This document shows positions 56,760-64,000 of a DNA stretch of 64,000 bases, in pieces; the first letter of the stretch is position 1, and each line of letters begins with the position of its first letter. The notes beneath the pieces are model-generated. The model was not told the DNA's origin. It searched no databases and saw only the letters and a list, made by a program, of their open reading frames with translations. A program made the position numbers and the translations under genes. The stretch is from Diabrotica undecimpunctata (lineage: Eukaryota; Arthropoda; Insecta; Coleoptera; Chrysomelidae), in assembly GCF_040954645.1 (NCBI RefSeq), contig NC_092803.1, forward strand, positions 120,016,961-120,080,960, given 5' to 3'.

Positions 56760-57442
56760 ATCTGTGAAGTGGGGGATAAACTTAATATTCCTAAAACTAC
56801 AGTGAGGAATATAATTAATCATTATGGGGAAACAGGAAATATCTGAAAATAAAGGTAAATGCTTAGTTTCTGGTAGGAATAGGAGAATACTATTAAAAGA
56901 CAGGTCGAAGAAGGTAAACTACAGCTAAAGGAAATCAAGAATGCTGTCAAGGAAATTAAAGTTTTATGGGTTTTAAAGGTTTCCTCCGAATTACAGGTAA
57001 AAATGTAAAAGTGTTTAAAAAACTCGTAGTTTAAAAAATTACATTTTCTTAAAAAGGAGTAATGATTTGGTGTTGTATGGCGGTTTCAGGGTTAGAATGT
57101 TTGTTTTAAACTTATTGAGGGTACAGTAAATCCTGCAAAATATCAGTAAATACTTCAAAACAGCCTACTACCAAGCATTGGTAGATTAAATGTTGACGAG
57201 AATTATATTTTTCATCAGGACGGAGCTGCCTATCATACGGTCAGTCAGAACAATAAAAAACTGGTTTGGAAACCACAATATAAACGTCCTATCTTGGTCT
57301 TCTAAAAGTTCTGACCTAGATGTCATTGAAACAGTACGCAGAAAAATGAAACATAAAATGAAACAGACACTAAGGAACAACCTACCGCGGACATTGCATA
57401 AAATAAATATGCGTTTTGTGTCCCAATGTTTAGTTGTCAACT
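56760..57442 (+). pseudogene. Tc1-type transposase relic
   Basis: Blocks in order: VGDKLNIPKTTVRNIINHYG (second HTH), SGRNRRILLK, VMIWCCMAVSG, then YIFHQDGAAYHT and VRTIKNWFGNHNINVLSW, SSKSSDLDVIETVRRKMK. These match Tc1 elements (QQDNAPxHT, W-P-x-x-S-P-D-L-N-P-I-E). In the second block the catalytic HQDN is HQDG, keeping Asp. The Glu is present in VIE. Stops and gaps exist in the first half. Confidence 0.8.
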
Positions 57443-57443
57443 A

Positions 57444-57584
57444 ATGGATTTGCTTGATATGCACTATTTCGCCCGCTAATTTGATGACACAAATATGAGT
57501 TCGGAATTCGGTGAATTTACACTGTTTCAACACAAAAATTTGATGATCCGGCTCGAAGGACCATGGATTTGCTTGATATGCACT
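57444..57584. repeat. 22-bp perfect direct repeat
   Basis: A 22-bp word beginning ATGGATTTGCTTGATATG occurs at 57444-57465 and 57563-57584, 119 bp apart. It starts just after the Tc1 relic's stop. It could be part of an LTR element or a duplication. Confidence 0.8.
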
Positions 57585-57602
57585 TCGCTTGTGCCGCTGG
57601 TT

Positions 57603-58530
57603 AATAATCAAACTCCGTGCGAAAACAAAACTGACTTTATTTTAAATTACTAAATACATGAATATATAAACGCTTATTAAGTATTATGTCCGCTCGCTCT
57701 GAATGCTGTATCACCGATCCCGTCTCGTACTTGAGTGCTGTCTGTCGTCTTTGGGGTGCCTTAAGGGACTCGCCTTATCTTCACATATGGCATAATATAT
57801 CTTCCTACGCTACTATGTTGCCGGATTGTAAAAATGCATAAAATAAACTTGAATTAGATAGAGGCGTGAACAACTAATTAAACAGTTATTATTAATTAGT
57901 TCTGTTAGAGTAAGGGTATTTTGTTTTGTGTTGCTGATTGAACCTATTTTTATTAGTAATCAACTAATTACATAGTATTACATTAAAAAATATTAGAAAA
58001 AAAGAAACTGTTAACTATCTGAGTTATGTATGTATTTTAGTTTGTCTCAATATATATTTCTTACAGTTCGTAATGTGTTTTTTTTTGAGATGGCAGAGCC
58101 CTAATCGGCGAAGGAGGTTACCAGACCCCAAGATACTACTTCTACGTCTCAGATCAGATTGATGTTTCCGTTAAGTCGTATGGCGTGTTGCGCATTGTAA
58201 ATGCTATTTGTTTATTGCTTGTTAATGATAGGGATTCTTTTTATAGTTGAAAGATTTAAACCTTAAAATTAGATTAGATTAAAAATAATAAATATTCAGA
58301 GGTACCAATATAAATATCTGTCATTGCAGAAATGCATTCGTGCACTTTCCTTAAATCTATAAACAATTGTCCATTTTCTGCTTCATTTTCGTGTCTTTTC
58401 AATATCTTGGGCTAATGCACACATTTTGCACCTAGGTTTAAGAGATTAGAGATGTCTTTTACACTAGGCTTATGATTGAAAGCGATGTAATCATTGAATA
58501 TTGAAAAAGTGATTGTGTCTTTGACTCTGA
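57603..58530. other. No recognised gene
   Basis: No motif recognised; a G+C-richer patch lies at 57690-57780. Confidence 0.4.
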
Positions 58531-58534
58531 TTCT

Positions 58535-59345
58535 ATGTTTGTTGTTAGATACATTGAAGTGGTATCCAGGTTGTACTTAATATTTTCCAATACCATAGAA
58601 GGGCTGCAAAACTTAATGAACAAAATAACGGAAACAAGTAGAAAATATGGACTGGATATAAACACCAGCAAACCCAAGCTAATGATCATCAGCAAGGAAA
58701 ACATAACTGGAGCAAATCTGTATGTGAACCAAATGAGAATTGAACGTGTCTCACAATACAACTACTTGGGAACTATAATTAATGAGTCGTGGGACAATAC
58801 CCAAGAGATTAAATGTCGCATCGGAAAGGCAAAAAGTGCATTCTTGACTATGAGTTCTGTGTTCAAGAGCCATGACCTCACCCTAGAAGCAAAAATAAGG
58901 CTCCTTAAATGTTATGTGTACTCAGTGCTTCTGTACGAAGTAGAAACGTGGACATTGAAGGTGGAAACCCTATCAAAACTTCAGGCTTTTGAGCTATGGT
59001 TATACAGAAGGATCCTGAAGATACTATGGACAGACAAAGTCACCAATGAAGAAGTACTGCGGAGGATGAACACAACTGCGGATTTGGTCAACATCGTGAA
59101 AAGCCGTAAGCTGCAGTACTTGGGACATATAATGAGAAATCAAGGCAGATACAAGATACTTCAATGCATTTTGCAAGGTAAAATTTAAGAAAAAAGGTTC
59201 CCAGGACGAAGAAGAATATCCTGGCTTGCTAACCTGAGAGCATGGTATAGAAAGACCTCAACACAGGTATTTCGTATAGCAACCAACAAAGTCCTCATAG
59301 CCAGAATAATCGCCAACGTTCTGAACGGACAGGCACCCTAAGAAG
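58535..59345 (+). mobile_element. LINE family A copy, C-terminal part
   Basis: A 217-codon open frame starts in the decayed palm (the YADD box is not readable) with FSNTIEGLQNLMNKITE, then KYGLDINTSKPKLM, YNYLGTIINESWDN, LLYEVETWTLK and YLGHIMRNQGRYKI. A single TAA at 59186-59188 interrupts it, after which the same frame continues as RFPGRRRISWLANLRAWY, QVFRIATNK and IIANVLNGQAP to a stop near 59340 and a GAAGAAGAA tail. It is well preserved. A TSD was not resolved. Confidence 0.85.
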
Positions 59346-59708
59346 AAGAATATAGCTACTCCTCCGCCGAGTATTTTGGCATTTTTTGGGTTTTGTAACA
59401 CTTGGAATTTTATTATTTTTAAAATTGATTTCTCGTAAGCAGAGTATCATTGGCTTGTACTTTGAAATTAATAATTTTAACATTTCTAAGCGGGTGTAAT
59501 ACCCTTTTAGGTTCCACTGAATTAAGGATCTGAATGTTAATTAATTGATTCGTAATTTCGATTGAGGTATCGTTGTCTGGTTCTGTTTGGTAGTCTTGCT
59601 TTGTTTGTTTTAATATGTTTATGAAACTTAAAGTTGTATATACTATCGATCTGACCCAGTAATAGAAACCAAATGTCGTCCATATAGCCAAAAAACTATT
59701 TGAACGAT
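59346..59708. other. No recognised gene
   Basis: The 111-codon minus frame 59419-59754 runs into the piggyBac end and shows no family motif. Confidence 0.4.
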
Positions 59709-59919
59709 TTAACCCATTAAGGGTCGAGACAATAAACAAAGAGAAACTTGACAATTGATTTATTAGATTGGATTAAAAACACATAAATTAAGACTAATTT
59801 ACAACCAAAAAGAATTTTTTTTTCTCATGAAAGGAAAAACAGGTGGGTGCATATACGCACCTTTGGCCGAATACGCATACAATTTTTAAAAAAGAAACAT
59901 ATCGTATCTTAACTGTAAA

Positions 59920-61711
59920 TTAAATTTTAAGATGAAAATTTTCGAAACATTCGGGGTGTAGATGCACTGTACACTTTTTACATAAATAAATAGTATTACT
60001 TTTGCACATCCGACATTTTCTTCTTGCACTATGATCGTCTCTTTTTATAATGTGGCCAATATTGTCGAATCTAGTTTCATCTGGTAATGCAAATTTAGAT
60101 GGACGTCCATATACTGAGTTTGACAATGATGTAGCGGTTTCTTCACTATTCTCTGCATGTCCACTATATTTTAGTAAGTTAAGAACCAATCTCGAACGAA
60201 ACTCCAGTTGGGAAATTTTAGAATCATTCGCAATTTTAAAAATTTTCCAATTATTGACCACCATACTGTCAATCATGTTAGTAAACAACGGCCACCACCA
60301 CTTTTTTCCTCTTATTTTAATACGGTAATTCGAAATGCCATTATCATGCAGATCCACTCCACCCATGTATTGGTTATATTGGTGAATTACATTAGGCTGA
60401 GGGATAAGAATTTCTTTGTGTTCTTTACGGTTATAACGTTTAGTTTGCATAAGGGGTAAAACGTCACATGTATTTGTCATTACAGTCACTACTGAATTAT
60501 CGTTCCATCTTGTCACCAAAACTTCTAAATTGGAATCGAATGCACATGTATATGAACCTCTTTCCTTTTTTTTTTTTCATAATTTTGTTTTCTTCTAGAG
60601 GACACTTAGCAGTGCGATTTTCCCTTACTGTTCCTGTTGCAAAGAATCCTTTTTCTTTCAATAGTCCAAAAAGAGCATATGACGTAAAGAAGTTGTCAAA
60701 AAAAACCTTATGTTGCTGTGGGTTTTTAACTATCGAAAGTAAATTCAAAACAACTGCCGTTCCTAAGCTAAAACTATTATCTGTTTTCTCAGTTTTTCCG
60801 CCATATGGAATAAATTTGAACAAATAACCAGTATCAGAACATAAACACCATAGTTTAAAACCAAATCTAACAGGTTTTCCACGGATGAACATTTTGCACG
60901 AATGTCGCCCGAAATATGGAACCATTTCCTCGTCAATGGAAAGATTTTTTGCAAAGACTCCAAATTGTGCAAACTTTCGGTTAATTATTTCAAAAATTGG
61001 TGACGATTTTGCAAATTTATAATTTTTATTCAGTAAGGTGTTATCTGACAAATGTATGTTCTGTTTGATTGAACGAAATCTATGTCGGCTCATGCTTTCT
61101 CTTACAATGTGCACTTCTTTATCCTCATCCTTCGACCAATACATATCAACTTGAGGCAGAGTGTGATAACCAGATAATATACATATGCCAATAAATTTTT
61201 TTAAATCTGTATCATTTATTTCAAAATCGTGACGGTTATTCTGCGATGCATAAATATTTGTAAAATATCGAATGCTCTCACTTACTTCTTTATCAAAAAA
61301 GAGTGAAAAAACTTCAATAGGTGACTTGCCTCCATGGTTGGCTTTTATATTTTCTAAATATCGATCAGACTGATGTTGAATTACTGCCGAGTACGTAGGA
61401 GTATCTGTTTTTACCCAAGTAGGGACAAATTTGGATTTATTATTTTTGCCTGGTTCTTTCTTTAGACGTTTTGATCTTTGGTTCAGAGGAATATCATCAT
61501 CAGAATCGTCAGAATTCCCATTCACTTGTATTTCATATGTATCTGTTTTTATTCCTTCTTCACCAATAACATTATCATCAATGTCTTTTACATCGGAAAT
61601 TTCATCTGTTTCCGGCGGCACATAAACCACATCAAGTGAGTCAGCATTTTCATAGTCTGAGTCTTCTTCTAACAAAGCCATTAACTCTTTAGTAGTTAGT
61701 GCCCTCTTCAT
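59920..61711 (-). pseudogene. piggyBac transposase, one frameshift
   Basis: The likely start is the ATG at 61711 (MKRALTTKELMALLEEDSDY), as the upstream ATG lies in the 5' UTR. An acidic N-terminus is followed by the DDD core: NLSIDEEMVPYFGR (first Asp), HKVFFDNFFTS (second) and YNQYMGGVDLHDNG (third), with GFKLWCLCSDTGY and ATGTVRENR in between. The C-terminus has a Cys/His-rich finger (CRMCKSNTIYLCKKCTVHLH...C). A run of 12 A (60566-60577 on plus) shifts the frame, so the last ~200 codons are in another phase. Total ~590 residues, the usual size. All catalytic residues remain. Confidence 0.92.
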
Positions 61712-61730
61712 TTCATATTTCGAGAATTTA

Positions 61731-61799
61731 CTAAAATAAACAAAAAAATGCACTACTACTACTATATACACTCATTCATATGATAATAATTTAGCTTAC
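61731..61799 (-). other. Putative 5' UTR intron of the piggyBac gene
   Basis: The minus strand has GAG-GTAAGC at 61799 and TTTATTTTAG ending at 61731, giving a 69-nt intron that ends 20 nt before the proposed start codon. Removing it takes out the out-of-context upstream ATG. Predicted only from splice-site consensus. Confidence 0.5.
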
Positions 61800-62378
61800 C
61801 TCATTTCAACTTATATGGAATATAAAACAAATAAACACAAGGAAACTTTCAAACTGATTTAAGTCAAGAAAATAGCAAATATAACGTTTACAGCACACAG
61901 CAATTTTATAAATAGTGAATGAAGTGTATTGACTATTGACGAGATCGTAATTTCAGATTGTTTAGTCTACGAAAAAAATATAATATGGTTTCGGCCAAAG
62001 GTGCGTATACGAATCCATCGTATAAACATGCAATTATAGACCTTATTTTTAAAGTATGAATGAATAAGTTTTTAGAATAATAAAAATTTCAACATATTTT
62101 TATAATTATAGAATACAAAATATGAATTACGTTTATAATTAGTATCGGAAAAATTTTTTGTATGAAGATGTGCATAAATCTTTAAATTATGCAAAATTAT
62201 AATAATCTTAAAATATTTAAAAAGTAATATTTTTGTCAAAAGAAAAATGATACTATATACCTCAATCTATTGAGATGTTACTTCAATAAAAAGAAAACAT
62301 TAAAAAAATTATTTTCGGGCCAAAAAAAAATTAACAATAAAGGTTGCGTTTACGCACCTTTGGCCGTAAATGGGTTTA

Positions 62379-63532
62379 TACCTACTGCATATTGTATCAA
62401 GTATGAATTTACATTTTGTGTATATAATATGATGTGTAATAATAAATTTGATAGTTTAATATAATTGTCACCATTCTCCCACTCTTATATTCTTCAGAAC
62501 ATCTCTGAGTGCATCTTTCCGCCTTTTTATATGTCCAAAAGATTTTTCCCAACGCATTGTTTCTATGACGGTTATCACTACCCCGTAACAAATATAATCT
62601 AAACTGTAAGACAGAAGAAAAGAGAGCAGTATATCATGACAATAGAATGACAAATAATTTGCTTACTTTCGTCGAATGGTGATAAATATTTTCCCGTCCT
62701 AAATAAGTTCACTAGTAAACAACCATAAAAAGTTGTAAATTGAATGAGCGCGTTAAATTAAAACCTAAAGAGCTCCCATTTTATTGATAATAAATTTAGA
62801 AAAGAAATCAAAAACTAATAGTTTACAGTTTTTTATATAACATAATTTCCTTCATTTCCAATATTTACTTATTTCAACAGTTTTTAATGGTAAAAAAAAT
62901 GTTTTACTATTTTTACCGTATTGAAGAAGTAAGAAGTAATCAAGCCATATACCATATGTCTACACATAAAAATAGCGTTGACCCGTTAAACTCTTCATTC
63001 TTGTTAAATCGATTTCATTAGATACCGAATACCAACTACTAGGTATATTAGTTCGCCATCAGATTTAATATCGTAGGAAAATATATTGGTGGCATGTAAT
63101 AAATAACACATTAGAGTAGAAGTAAAACGTCTGATATCATATTTGTGATACTACTAGTTAAAATTAAAAATACCTATTATGTGTATTATGTTTATATAGT
63201 TTTCTTTCTTTCTTTATTCCTTATATTATTTACTAGCGATTTTAAAATTATTAAAATCTAATTTCTCTGCAGAAGTTGAGTATTGTTTGTGCTGGCGGTT
63301 GTGTAAGGCCCAATATTAAAAACTGGTGCAAAAAAAGAGAATCGAAATATTACAGAATAAAACCCTGAGAACAAAAAATAACCTGATTTATTTAGGATGT
63401 AATGAGATAGAGCTATTCACGATGTCGCTAGTTATAAGAGATCATATTTTAAAATGACGCCAGAAAAATAACAAAAACATACAAACTGGACACAATAAGA
63501 CCAGGCACACCTTCACTATTTATGTTGATATT
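62379..63532. other. No recognised gene
   Basis: Mostly AT-rich. A possible Jockey-like tail around 63330-63460 (RIEILQNKTLRT) is too weak to annotate. Confidence 0.4.
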
Positions 63533-63745
63533 AAATGCAGTCGTCATGCAGTGACATTCAAAATCAAAATCAAAAGCAGAAAAAGAGTAGAAATACGTAA
63601 AATCTCGTGGCTACGCCTTCTCCGTGAATGGTTTGGCTGTAGTTTAATTGAACTTTTCAGATGCGTAACAAACGAAATTATAATTGCCAGAATGATTTCC
63701 AATCTTCAATAGAAGCGGAACTTGAAACAAAAGAAATGCAGTCGT
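63533..63745 (+). mobile_element. LINE family A tail with 12-bp TSD
   Basis: A 189-bp insert (63545-63733) carries RKRVEIRKISWLRLLREWFG, IELFRCVTNEI and IARMISNL then a stop and KRNLKQKK-type A-rich tail. AAATGCAGTCGT is perfectly duplicated (63533-63544, 63734-63745). With the copy at 20193-20397 it shows very short 5' truncation products of the same family. Confidence 0.88.
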
Positions 63746-64000
63746 TAGGACACAAATGATACAGAATATTCTGGTCTCCCAAATCCTTCAGTTGTCCCAG
63801 AAACCGCTAAAAAATCGTAAATGAAAGTTAGTTATTTATTCACGTGATCAAAACAACAACACCTACACGATTAAGGTTGTTGTTTGCAATTATTTAGCGT
63901 AATGAAGTTTTTGCGTCGATATGAAATTGTCGATGAAAAATTCATTAATAGTGCGAATGTTATTATGAATATGAAGACGTTTTGAGAAAACAGCCACCAA
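63746..64000. other. No recognised gene
   Basis: Nothing recognised up to the window edge. Confidence 0.4.

Larger units (their letters stand above)
59709..62378 (-). mobile_element. Near-complete piggyBac element
   Basis: The element runs from 59713 to 62374 (2662 bp). Its ends read CCCATTAAGGG on the left and, inverted, CCCATTTACGG on the right, typical of the CCC-starting piggyBac TIR. They are flanked by TTAA (59709-59712) and TTTA (62375-62378), the TTAA target with one mutation. A 20-bp inverted pair, TATACGCACCTTTGGCCGAA, lies at 59852-59871 and 61990-62009, asymmetric as in piggyBac, which has internal repeats. A third CGCACCTTTGGCCG lies at 62353-62366. One transposase gene fills the interior. 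Confidence 0.9.

Noticed and set aside
62270..62464. 64-codon plus frame at the piggyBac right end
   Set aside because: It crosses the TIR and the TTTA target, so it is not a gene of either side.

Overview
The window looks like a stretch of a large, AT-rich arthropod nuclear genome, most probably an insect. This is inferred from the repeat content: R1-like, RTE-like and related non-LTR retrotransposons, mariner, Tc1, pogo, hAT, piggyBac and Helitron relics, long (TA)n tracts, and spliceosomal-type introns in transposase genes. A beetle is possible but the sequence does not settle it. I found no convincing single-copy host gene, no rRNA or tRNA gene and no CRISPR. Nearly every readable protein segment belongs to a mobile element, and almost all are 5'-truncated, frameshifted or nested.

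Layout. 0-5 kb: AAAAT/AAAAC satellite, R1-like relic, LINE fragment with target-site duplication (TSD), piggyBac relic. 5-14 kb: (TA)n tract with hairpin, pogo/Tigger relic, a 212-bp perfect palindrome, LINE and mariner relics, and a hammerhead-ribozyme motif on the minus strand at 11538-11584. 14-24 kb: LINE fragments (several with exact TSDs) and a mariner relic. 24.5-28.7 kb: a decayed Helitron helicase split by an almost complete 2.87-kb hAT element with perfect 8-bp TSDs. 29.6-31.1 kb: a terminal-inverted-repeat (TIR) element that itself holds a MITE and a LINE fragment. 33-36 kb: LINE relic, possible LTR leader, a second hammerhead-like motif. 37-42 kb: piggyBac relic, a young LINE copy with an open 311-codon frame, and a LINE inserted into the endonuclease of another LINE. 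42.7-43.4 kb: tandem repeat. 44-59 kb: Tc1, nested LINEs, Ty3/gypsy integrase relic, an unassigned transposase-like gene, mariner, a possible Crypton. 59.7-62.4 kb: an almost complete piggyBac element.

LINE copies were grouped by C-terminal signature: family A (ends near MIANIRN, GAA-rich or A-rich tail), family B (ends near GEAYVQxW), family C (ends near RWKRLSEGRQ), family D (ends near ARTHTGL). These labels are local. Clade names are recall-based and no search was run.

The most notable items are the hammerhead motif, the perfect palindrome, and the two near-complete DNA transposons (hAT and piggyBac). Both transposase frames are broken at the same kind of site, a run of twelve A directly after an ATG codon.
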